Of a stretch of 9,834 bases of DNA, positions 1-6,050 are shown piece by piece; position 1 is the first letter of the stretch; each line of letters begins with the position of its first letter. The position numbers and the translations under genes are program-made. Location: positions 1 through 9,834 of the forward strand of contig CAADYQ010000122.1 in assembly GCA_900753295.1 (NCBI GenBank). The letters run 5' to 3'. This DNA comes from Clostridia bacterium (GTDB lineage: Bacteria; Bacillota; Clostridia; Oscillospirales; CAG-272). The notes under the pieces are model-generated. The model did no database searches. It worked only from the letters and a program-made list of their open reading frames with translations, and was not told the origin of the DNA.

Positions 1-248
1 CCGCCGATACGGTGATAATGGCGCTCGGCACAACGCCGAACCCGCTTATAAAATCCACAACGGCGGGGCTTGAGGTGAACGCACGCGGCGGCATTATCGT
101 ACACGACGGCACGGGCGAGACCTCGCGTGAGGGCGTGTACGCGGGCGGCGACGCCGTGACCGGCGCGGCAACGGTGATATCCGCCATGGGCGCGGGCAAG
201 ACCGCGGCGCGGGCGATCATCGAACGCTTTGCAAAAGCCAACGGCTGA
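1..248 (+). CDS. gltA: Glutamate synthase (NADPH) small subunit, C-terminal end (5' end outside window)
   Basis: The reading frame is open from base 3 (codons GCC GAT ACG GTG) and ends at TGA 246-248, so only the last 81 codons are present. The visible protein carries the end of a pyridine nucleotide-disulfide oxidoreductase fold: VIMALGTTPNP, then TSREGVYAGGDAVTGAATV, then AMGAGKTAARAI. The GGD-x-x-TGAATV-x-x-AMGAGK signature near the C-terminus contacts FAD in the glutamate synthase small-subunit family (GltD, often called GltA in clostridia), which passes electrons from NADPH to glutamine-dependent glutamate formation in the cytoplasm. An internal GTG at 12 is not the start, because the frame continues upstream. 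I see no convincing terminator in the 35 bases after the stop. A related FAD oxidoreductase, such as the small subunit of NfnAB or a dihydropyrimidine dehydrogenase, shares this C-terminus and cannot be excluded from the fragment. The symbol follows clostridial usage and does not mean citrate synthase. Confidence 0.8.
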   Translation, partial: ADTVIMALGTTPNPLIKSTTAGLEVNARGGIIVHDGTGETSREGVYAGGDAVTGAATVISAMGAGKTAARAIIERFAKANG

Positions 249-282
249 GACCTTGCGGGCATTTTTCTCCTCCTTTCCGGAC

Positions 283-311
283 CTGACAACATATTTATGA
301 TATGCTACAAT
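283..311 (+). promoter_or_regulatory. Sigma-A promoter with extended -10, upstream of the small membrane-protein gene
   Basis: A -35 box CTGACA (283-288, one mismatch to TTGACA) is followed by a 17-nt spacer and a -10 box TACAAT (306-311). A TG dinucleotide at 303-304 gives an extended -10 (TGCTACAAT). Transcription would start near 318 and give a leader of about 80 nt before the ATG at 397. The leader contains the perfect palindrome CAGGTACCTG (321-330) and a CCGGCAC direct repeat (332-338 and 341-347), either of which may be incidental. Confidence 0.7.
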
Positions 312-396
312 ATAGGTGCGCAGGTACCTGACCGGCACAGCCGGCACGGACGAACACGCGATCCCATTCCGATAAACCGAAGAGGACCGACAAACA

Positions 397-588
397 ATGA
401 AAAAGATGATCATCGGCGCGGTATGCGCCATTTGCTGATTGCAATTCGTACAGACAATGCTCCTGCTTGAGTCTATGAACGGACAGTTGATTTTTCTCGG
501 TAACTTGCTCATAGTCATCGGTGTCCCGGCATTTGTGGCAGGACTGACGCTCTGCCTTGCCACTCCGTCGGATATGGACAAAAAGTAA
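397..588 (+). pseudogene. Small two-helix membrane protein gene with an in-frame UGA at codon 14
   Basis: From the ATG at 397 the frame encodes MKKMIIGAVCAIC, hits TGA at 436-438, then stays open for 49 more codons to TAA at 586-588. It has an AGAGGA ribosome binding site (381-386), a strong promoter upstream and a strong terminator downstream, so it looks like a complete transcription unit. With the UGA bridged, the 63-residue product would have two hydrophobic segments, about residues 4-24 and 29-54 (QLIFLGNLLIVIGVPAFVA), and a polar tail ending SDMDKK. This is the pattern of a small integral membrane protein. The protein family is not recognised. The simplest reading is a TGG-to-TGA nonsense mutation, because UGA is a normal stop elsewhere in the window. 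Selenocysteine insertion next to Cys13 or programmed readthrough are less likely; I could not identify a SECIS hairpin just after the UGA. The downstream ATG at 457 has no ribosome binding site. Confidence 0.5.
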
Positions 589-630
589 AATTTCTCCCCG
601 CCGTTCGCACGGCGTCACAAATCACAAAAA

Positions 631-669
631 GTGCTGTTATAAGTAATGAGCTTATAACAGCACCTTTTT
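631..669. terminator. Bidirectional rho-independent terminator, 13-bp perfect stem
   Basis: GTGCTGTTATAAG (631-643) pairs perfectly with CTTATAACAGCAC (651-663) across a 7-nt loop. An A-run precedes the stem (626-630) and a T-run follows it (665-669), so it can end transcription from either side. It closes the small membrane-protein unit, 42 nt past that stop. A second GC-rich hairpin, CGCCGT-TCGC-ACGGCG (599-614), sits just upstream without a T-run. Confidence 0.85.
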
Positions 670-701
670 ATAATTAATACTATCCATAATAAATATCGCA
701 A

Positions 702-772
702 GTTGATTCAAGGTCGATGAGTTGTTCTTCTACTGTGATAAACGATAAATATGACCTTGCGCTTGAATCAAC
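702..772. repeat. Inverted repeat, 14 bp with a 6-nt insertion in one arm
   Basis: The left arm GTTGATTCAAGGTC (702-715) matches the reverse complement of the right arm as GACCTT (753-758) plus GAATCAAC (765-772), with GCGCTT inserted between them. The arms are separated by 37 nt. This is the main structure in the otherwise gene-poor stretch 670-811. Its position about 40-110 nt upstream of the next promoter would suit an operator, but it could equally be a decayed mobile-element end. No factor or family is recognised. Short open frames on both strands cross it (717-815 plus, 680-775 minus); neither has a usable ribosome binding site. Confidence 0.4.
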
Positions 773-811
773 CGATTATGCACTTATCGAATACGTGCCG
801 CAAAATCATAC

Positions 812-840
812 TTGACAGCGCATTATAACTATGATACTAT
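812..840 (+). promoter_or_regulatory. Strong sigma-A promoter of the secreted-protein operon
   Basis: A perfect -35 box TTGACA (812-817) is followed by a 17-nt spacer and a -10 box TACTAT (835-840), with an upstream TG at 832-833 forming an extended -10. TATAAT also occurs at 838-843 and 846-851, but at poorer spacing. Transcription is expected from about 847, leaving a leader of about 185 nt that contains the 26-codon ORF before the M23 peptidase gene. Confidence 0.8.
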
Positions 841-915
841 AATACTATAATTACAATAGAGAGAAACAATTATATTTATCAAACTGTAAAACCCAACTTG
901 AGAAAGGAGTATTTT

Positions 916-996
916 ATGACACTGCTTGATCCACCGGTCATTATGGGGGATACATTCCCCACATCACACGAGTTAGCACGCAACTCCGACACGTAA
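916..996 (+). CDS. Small 26-codon ORF in the leader of the M23 peptidase operon
   Basis: ATG at 916 is preceded by AAAGGAG (903-909) at a 6-nt spacing, as good a Shine-Dalgarno as any in the window. The frame runs 26 codons to TAA 994-996 and encodes a polar peptide starting MTLLDPPVIMGD and ending LARNSDT, with no signal sequence, no hydrophobic helix and no Cys. The stop lies 34 nt before the peptidase ATG, which has its own ribosome binding site. The message can fold GGGGA-TACAT-TCCCC (946-960) inside the ORF. It could be a regulatory leader peptide, a small functional peptide, or the residue of a displaced gene. It is not obviously an attenuator: there is no run of one amino acid, and no T-tailed hairpin follows it. 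The family is not recognised, and the call rests on position and the ribosome binding site. Confidence 0.45.
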   Translation: MTLLDPPVIMGDTFPTSHELARNSDT

Positions 997-1030
997 ATCA
1001 ACAAGAATTTTAAGAAAAAGGAGTTTTATC

Positions 1031-3898
1031 ATGCTAATTAAAAAACACCGAGTCAACATAAGGCATACATATAAAAGGTGCATTTCGTTTTTCCTCATGT
1101 TAACTATAATGATCGGTATGTTTATACCTGTAGGCTTTGCTCAGGAATCACCGGTAAAAAATACAGCAGACAACAGCGTAGGTGAGACTCCTGTTGCCGA
1201 GGAGCCGTGGACTTTTGAGCTGCTCGAAGGAGAGTTGCCGTTGGATCAGTTGAAAAATGCTCAACTTTCCGATGCCGACCTTCCGGCTGTTATAAGCCGT
1301 GAACTTGCCGATGAGAGACAGCATGTAAATCGGCTGTATGAACAGGAGCCGGACGATTACACAGTAATGTTTCAGAATCGCGATGGCGGTAAAACGGTAT
1401 ATGTTTTCTCCACACCTGTAAAGGGTAATTCAGGACTTGAAATAATGTCCGAGGGCAGTATAGCACAGTCTGACAGCATTTCTCGGGGATTGAGACTGTC
1501 CAAATCAGCCGGAACTATGACCGTTGGTTTCCCGAACGCCTCGCTCGCATCACGCCTTGGAAACTCATCGGCGGAAAGACCGTTGTTTGACTACAATATA
1601 GGTAGTTGCGATATAATAATCTTTGGAACGTCTGTTTCGGCAGAGGCTGCCGAAGCGGGTTTGAATATTACAGATTCCGCTCGCCAATGGGGAACCTCAA
1701 CAGAAGGCGCCAAAGATGTATTTTCAATCAGTAGCTCCGACTATGAAGTCATGACGAAAGCCAATATGAAAGATACGGCGACAGGCGGTAATGTGTGTAT
1801 TTCCATGACATATTCGTCTTTAGCAGGCGAATATGCTTTGAAGCATGACAGTACATCAAAATATTTAGCCAACATTGCGGGTTCGCCGAGAATGTGGGCA
1901 AATATTCTTACGCCGGTATGCAAATGGCTGCTTGAATACCGCACGAATGGTTGTTATAGAATACGTTCTCAGTACGATCAGGGAAAGTACCTTGTAGCAA
2001 TGACAAGTACAACGGTTGCCTTGGCTGATCCCGAAGAAGGTGAAACAAGTGCATGGTATTTTGATACGACCGATGGACGCCTGTCGCCGTCATATAATCA
2101 CTCAGTGGCTCTTAACGGATCGCTGACGATCGGCGATGTTGCATCTTCGGGGTCATGGTCACTGACCAATTACGTGAACTACGTTGATGTAAACAGTATA
2201 ATTATTCGTAAAAAGAATACGACAACGAATTTGCGCGCAATATTCGGAAGAGCCGGTGAATCGTTTGAGTTTGATGTTGCATATTTGCCATCCAATGCAA
2301 CCTATAAAGAAGTGTATATTGCAGCTCCGGACTATACTGAGATCGATGATTCCAATCGGGAATTATACCTTAGCCAATCCGGTTCAGGTACTACGGTATT
2401 TAGTTACCAGTACGATAAGACGAGGTGCAAAACCCTTATTCCGACATTAGTAGCCGCCTCTAATTCTCCCGCTCGTTTTGGCAATATGGTATTTGAATTC
2501 AGTCAGAGCGCAGGATATTATATGGCCGTTGACTCATATGGTAGCGGGTTAGAGTATGCTTCAAGTTCGGTACACACAGAAACCATCAACTCTCTTATAA
2601 TTAAAAGACACGATGATTACAACACACAGTTTTACATTAAATCAGCAACCGGTGCAGATATATATACTATCGAATCTGTAAAAACAGAAAAATATCTTAC
2701 TGTAAACGGATACGGTACCGAACCTGTGCTTGCGGCTAATACGTCTGTCAACTCTATGTGGCGGATACTTGAATTGGAAGATGGGACCGTTGCCGCTTGG
2801 AATCCGGAAACCACACAATTGTTGGGCGTGGATTCGTGCGAGGAACTGGTGACAGGCTTGGATGACAGTGAATATAATTGGAATTTGAGAATAGCAGGTG
2901 TATACAAACTTCAGAATTCCTCAACTTCAAAATATATGACTGTCGAAGACGGGTATGATACCGATACCTCAAACTCTGATAACAGAATAACTGTAAATAT
3001 CATCACCGCAAATGCAAATACACCGGGGACAGAGGAAGATCTTGATTCAAATCAGCATTTCAGGATCGTGTATAATGATAATATATCAGGCTATCTTCTT
3101 TTCCCTATTTGCAGTATGAACGGCAGCCGCAGAGTTATCGGAAAGGGATCGGCATCCTCCACACAGGTGATACTGAAAAATTATTCGTCAACTGCGTTAG
3201 ACAGGGTGAGTATCACTTACGCCGGAAGCAACAATGCATATAATATTAAGTTGGGAAGTCAAGCGATGACCGATTATAACAACAGCGTTGTTTACAACAG
3301 CTTTTCTTCGACATCCGATAATCAGAAATGGATATTGCAGGTTGACTATAACAAAGAAAACAATGCAACAAACAATCGAATGAACCGCGAAATACGCCTA
3401 TCCAATATTGATATAGTATTTCCTCTCGATGGCAGCAGTTTCCGGATAACAAGCGGATACGGTCATAGAAAATACACAGTTAAAGATGTTATATATGATG
3501 ATTTTCATTATGGATTTGATATAGGTATCAATGATACAGCATTAAAATCTCCCTTTGATGGTACCGTCGTGGGAATATATAGCGGAAGTGGCTATAATGG
3601 CGGCCTTGGCAGGTATATTATAATTCGTTCAGCCGAGAATCCAGACTTGTATGTGCAATTTTTCCACCTTTCAAGCGTAGATGTTGCTGTGAACAGCACA
3701 GTTACAATGAACCAGGTTATCGGCGTGACGGGTGGTTCAGGACTTAGCTCAGGCCAGCATTTGCATATGACTTTTTCCACTAATGATACTCCAGGTAGTC
3801 CGAGCAAGCTGGATACTTATGATCCATTGTGGTTCTACTCAAACATGGTATTTGAACGTAGGGAAGCCACAGATAGCATAGGAGATATAACTCAATGA
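1031..3898 (+). CDS. Secreted multidomain protein: ricin-like beta-trefoil segments plus C-terminal M23 metallopeptidase
   Basis: AAAAGGAG (1016-1023) lies 7 nt before the ATG, fixing this start. The 955-aa product has a long basic n-region, a hydrophobic core (about 18-35) and a likely signal cleavage after GFA37. A predicted Zn peptidase of the LytM/lysostaphin type (M23) occupies about 793-940. It has ligands H826 and D830 (HYGFD), H912 (the second His of H910-L-H912) and the conserved H879 (FFHLS), so it should be active against peptidoglycan cross-links outside the cell. The middle contains GxYxLxxxxxxKYL-type repeats ending in Trp at about 266-380, 488-620 and 622-771 (GVYKLQNSSTSKYM ... 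QKWIL), read as ricin-like carbohydrate-binding trefoils. About 384-450 (LPSNATYKEVYI) resembles a degenerate bacterial Ig-like (Big_2) domain. Residues 60-260 are not recognised. There is no C-terminal sorting signal, so binding to the surface would depend on the lectin-like part. It is the first large gene of the operon, and its stop overlaps the next start as ATGA. The peptidase call is firm; the middle-domain calls are moderate. Confidence 0.88.
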   Translation: MLIKKHRVNIRHTYKRCISFFLMLTIMIGMFIPVGFAQESPVKNTADNSVGETPVAEEPWTFELLEGELPLDQLKNAQLSDADLPAVISRELADERQHVNRLYEQEPDDYTVMFQNRDGGKTVYVFSTPVKGNSGLEIMSEGSIAQSDSISRGLRLSKSAGTMTVGFPNASLASRLGNSSAERPLFDYNIGSCDIIIFGTSVSAEAAEAGLNITDSARQWGTSTEGAKDVFSISSSDYEVMTKANMKDTATGGNVCISMTYSSLAGEYALKHDSTSKYLANIAGSPRMWANILTPVCKWLLEYRTNGCYRIRSQYDQGKYLVAMTSTTVALADPEEGETSAWYFDTTDGRLSPSYNHSVALNGSLTIGDVASSGSWSLTNYVNYVDVNSIIIRKKNTTTNLRAIFGRAGESFEFDVAYLPSNATYKEVYIAAPDYTEIDDSNRELYLSQSGSGTTVFSYQYDKTRCKTLIPTLVAASNSPARFGNMVFEFSQSAGYYMAVDSYGSGLEYASSSVHTETINSLIIKRHDDYNTQFYIKSATGADIYTIESVKTEKYLTVNGYGTEPVLAANTSVNSMWRILELEDGTVAAWNPETTQLLGVDSCEELVTGLDDSEYNWNLRIAGVYKLQNSSTSKYMTVEDGYDTDTSNSDNRITVNIITANANTPGTEEDLDSNQHFRIVYNDNISGYLLFPICSMNGSRRVIGKGSASSTQVILKNYSSTALDRVSITYAGSNNAYNIKLGSQAMTDYNNSVVYNSFSSTSDNQKWILQVDYNKENNATNNRMNREIRLSNIDIVFPLDGSSFRITSGYGHRKYTVKDVIYDDFHYGFDIGINDTALKSPFDGTVVGIYSGSGYNGGLGRYIIIRSAENPDLYVQFFHLSSVDVAVNSTVTMNQVIGVTGGSGLSSGQHLHMTFSTNDTPGSPSKLDTYDPLWFYSNMVFERREATDSIGDITQ

Positions 3899-4938
3899 AA
3901 AAAGCGAAACGGATACTTATATTATTGATCTCATTAGTTCTTTTGTGTTCGACATTGCCTGTCGCGTCGGCGGCAGCCGGTCCCGATAACGGCACTGTTG
4001 ACAAGTTGATCGATGCTTCGATGGATTGGTTGCTGCTTACGCATATTTATACCGATGGGGATGTGCTATACCAATCATATCCGCACGGTACTATCGATAC
4101 ACTTCTGAAGGATCATGTGGACCCCGATAAATCGTTTGTCAAGATATATGGCAAAAGCCACTTTATCGCTCGGGACAATGCTGAGTTTTTGTACCGCAAG
4201 GTCACGTACCACGATTGGCACAGCTTTAACGATATGTACGCGGAAGCAGAAAATATCTTTAGTGGGGATTGGATAAAACGCTCGGTCCACAGCATTTTTC
4301 AACAGGAAAAGTATGCTCCCGACAATTACGAGCATTTTATTGAAAAAGACGGTGATATATATGTCTGCGCCGGGATAGATAACTCAGCCGAGATATTGGG
4401 GTATCTGTTTTTCCGCACCTTGGAAGCGAGGTATACACTGCTTGGCGAGGATGAGATGGAGTACTTGAGTGAAGACGGTATGAAAGATATGAGCCGGTTC
4501 TTTTCAACCGGTTGGGTCAATAAGCGCGGTTTTGGCATAGCAGTCGGCGCAAAGGTGTATGACAGATATATTTACAAAATCACAGCCGCCGACAGCACTG
4601 AGGCAAAGGCAGATGTGGTAGTGTTCAATGTATTGGCAGCCCGTAACAGCGCGTTCAAGGCAACTCTTGAGCTTAAAAACACGCAGGACGGCTGGCGTAT
4701 ATCTGGCGGAACACTCATCGAGGCATTTTACGAAGGAAAAATTCTTGATAAAATGAGCGAGGATGAATATGTTGCATTTCTTGCCGATATAGGAGTTGAT
4801 GATATCAACCCGCCGCTGGCTGCACCTCCGACCGGCGACACGAGCGGAACGCGCGCGGTGATCTTTACGTCCGCAGCCGCGCTTGCGGCGGTGATCCCCG
4901 CTGCGGTCCTCACCTTCCGCCGCAGACGAGAGGAATGA
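3895..4938 (+). CDS. Exported, sortase-anchored protein of unknown function (APPTGD tail)
   Basis: This 347-aa gene starts inside the last codons of the peptidase gene (ATGA overlap) behind AGGAG (3880-3884), so translation is probably coupled. It has an N-terminal signal peptide (KK, hydrophobic 7-24, likely cleavage after ASA26) and a mature body of about 280 residues rich in acidic and aromatic residues. The tail is A310-P-P-T-G-D315, a hydrophobic helix (about 320-341) and RRRREE. That is the layout of a sortase substrate, with the first Leu of LPXTG replaced. The segment 222-280 (KADVVVFNVL ... GWRISGGTLIEAF) has the alternating strand pattern and late GW-x-I seen in NTF2-like or inhibitor-like modules; this is only a resemblance. 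The body was not assigned to a family. Coupling to an M23 enzyme suggests a partner role such as display, restraint or substrate binding. Cys18 is not in a lipobox. Confidence 0.8.
   Translation: MKKAKRILILLISLVLLCSTLPVASAAAGPDNGTVDKLIDASMDWLLLTHIYTDGDVLYQSYPHGTIDTLLKDHVDPDKSFVKIYGKSHFIARDNAEFLYRKVTYHDWHSFNDMYAEAENIFSGDWIKRSVHSIFQQEKYAPDNYEHFIEKDGDIYVCAGIDNSAEILGYLFFRTLEARYTLLGEDEMEYLSEDGMKDMSRFFSTGWVNKRGFGIAVGAKVYDRYIYKITAADSTEAKADVVVFNVLAARNSAFKATLELKNTQDGWRISGGTLIEAFYEGKILDKMSEDEYVAFLADIGVDDINPPLAAPPTGDTSGTRAVIFTSAAALAAVIPAAVLTFRRRREE
4829..4933 (+). repeat. GC-rich sorting-signal DNA cassette, copy A
   Basis: These 105 nt encode the anchor tail of the 347-aa protein and align to 5839-5940 with 96 of 102 aligned positions identical and one 3-nt gap, including an unbroken 49-nt match (4829-4877). 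By hand count the copy is about 71% G+C, against about 43% in the 120 nt at 4681-4800 of the same gene. The similarity begins abruptly within the sorting motif; the sequence just upstream is unrelated between the two genes. Confidence 0.9.
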
Positions 4939-4985
4939 ACGGTTTATAACAGCCCCCCAAAAAACAAGGAAAGGAAAGTTTCGGA

Positions 4986-5957
4986 ATGAAAAAGTTTTTT
5001 GCGCTTTTGGTCGCCGTGCTGACCGTTCTGCCGCTTCTGGGTTTCGGAGCATCGGCAAATGATACCGCTTCGTCGGCAAAGCTCGATTATGCCGGGCTTA
5101 TATCAAGGATCGAAAAGGTCGAAAAATACCCCTACGAATGGAGCTACAAGGTTTTTATGCCTACATACGGCTACTCGGCAAGCGTAATATCGATCGCACG
5201 TTTTCTTGATACCGACCTGCGAGATAAATATTTTTCTTATGAGTCCGGCAGCGCGTATGCTGTGTGGAAGAGCACTGAGGAAGAAGAAAAATTCGATGCG
5301 TATTTTATACCCGAGGTGCAAAAAAGCGGATTGCCCTCAAGCTACTACTTCATTAAATATTCCGGAATGACACGCGAGCAGGCAAGAAAATGCATATCGC
5401 AACGCCAGTCTTCTTTCGGAAGGTATTATGATGACCGGTTGGCAGACGGATTTTTTGCCCAAGACACCCGCACCGTGATCGAAACATATATGAGTCCGGA
5501 TGCCGTTATAAATATGGATAAGTACAACTCCGATGATCCGAAATATAAATTCATACAAAGCGAAGAGTACGGAGATATGTGGCTATATAGCGACTTCATA
5601 TCATATTCGTATGAAATACTTGAAACACCGCTTGAAAAGCTCGATAAATGGAACTATTCCGATGAATATTGGTATGACTATTACAGCTTTCTCAAGTATG
5701 TTTCAGACCGGTGCAATTCCGAGGGTGATAGATTCTGGGAGCAAGGCGCATATATATCAGCCGGAGATGTGAAGAACCATGAGACCGAATTTAACCGCCG
5801 GCTTGCCATTTACGCCGAGCGTGTAGGTAAAAGTCCCTCGACCGGCGACACGAGCGGAACGCGCGCGGTGATCTTTACGTCCGCAGCAGCGCTTGCGGCG
5901 ATACCCGCGGCGGTCCTCACTTTCCGCCGCAAACGCGAGGACGCGGAAGCCGTATAA
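4986..5957 (+). CDS. Exported, tyrosine-rich, sortase-anchored protein of unknown function (SPSTGD tail)
   Basis: The ATG at 4986 follows the purine-rich AAGGAAAGGAAAG (4966-4978), 47 nt after the previous stop with no terminator between, so it is the third large gene of the operon. The 323-aa product has a signal peptide (hydrophobic 4-20, likely cleavage after ASA24). The body holds 30 Tyr residues, about 9% of the protein, densest at 200-238 (NYSDEYWYDYYSFLKY). It ends in S283-P-S-T-G-D288, a hydrophobic helix (about 293-313), then RRKRED. The SPxTG form is close to the (S/P)PxTG motif used by Clostridioides difficile sortase B, so covalent wall anchoring is likely. The body shows no domain that I recognise and no clear similarity to the 347-aa neighbour outside the signal peptide and tail. 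A terminator follows 29 nt after the stop. Confidence 0.8.
   Translation: MKKFFALLVAVLTVLPLLGFGASANDTASSAKLDYAGLISRIEKVEKYPYEWSYKVFMPTYGYSASVISIARFLDTDLRDKYFSYESGSAYAVWKSTEEEEKFDAYFIPEVQKSGLPSSYYFIKYSGMTREQARKCISQRQSSFGRYYDDRLADGFFAQDTRTVIETYMSPDAVINMDKYNSDDPKYKFIQSEEYGDMWLYSDFISYSYEILETPLEKLDKWNYSDEYWYDYYSFLKYVSDRCNSEGDRFWEQGAYISAGDVKNHETEFNRRLAIYAERVGKSPSTGDTSGTRAVIFTSAAALAAIPAAVLTFRRKREDAEAV
5839..5940 (+). repeat. GC-rich sorting-signal DNA cassette, copy B
   Basis: This 102-nt stretch is the partner of 4829-4933. It shares TGDTSGTRAVIFTSAAALAA at protein level and differs at six bases plus loss of one codon (the Val of AAVIPAAV). Three of the base changes are silent third positions, so the DNA identity is higher than protein selection alone would require. 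Confidence 0.9.
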
Positions 5958-5985
5958 CTCCGATTAATCTTAGCAACAAAACGAA

Positions 5986-6030
5986 AACGGGGTGCCGAAA
6001 AACTCATTTTGAGTTTTTCAGCACCCCGTT
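5986..6030. terminator. Long bidirectional terminator between convergent operons
   Basis: AACGGGGTGC-C-GAAAAACTC (5986-6005) pairs with GAGTTTTTC-A-GCACCCCGTT (6011-6030) across an ATTTT loop, giving a 20-bp stem with one mismatch. On the minus strand, after tpiA, the stem is followed by a T-rich run (TTCGTTTTG), so it should terminate well. On the plus strand, after the 323-aa gene, the following GGTTATTTT is weaker. The tpiA stop is only 20 nt away. Confidence 0.85.
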
Positions 6031-6050
6031 GGTTATTTTGGGTTTGTCGC

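Noticed and set aside
249..282. Terminator for the glutamate synthase gene
   Set aside because: Only a 4-bp AGCC/GGCT stem overlapping the stop codon and a short T-run are seen. These do not form a contiguous hairpin plus T-tract.
295..618. 107-codon minus-strand frame
   Set aside because: It is antisense to the small membrane-protein gene, has no ribosome binding site, and its composition is Cys/Arg/His-rich. The plus-strand unit has a promoter, ribosome binding site and terminator.
847..1030. Riboswitch or T-box in the leader of the peptidase operon
   Set aside because: No conserved T-box, SAM, TPP or c-di-GMP core motif is visible, and no T-tailed terminator hairpin precedes the peptidase gene.
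4504..5079. 191-codon minus-strand frame across the junction of the two anchored-protein genes
   Set aside because: It crosses the GC-rich tail cassette and two real gene ends, and gives an Arg-rich sequence with no ribosome binding site. The plus-strand genes have signal peptides and sorting tails.
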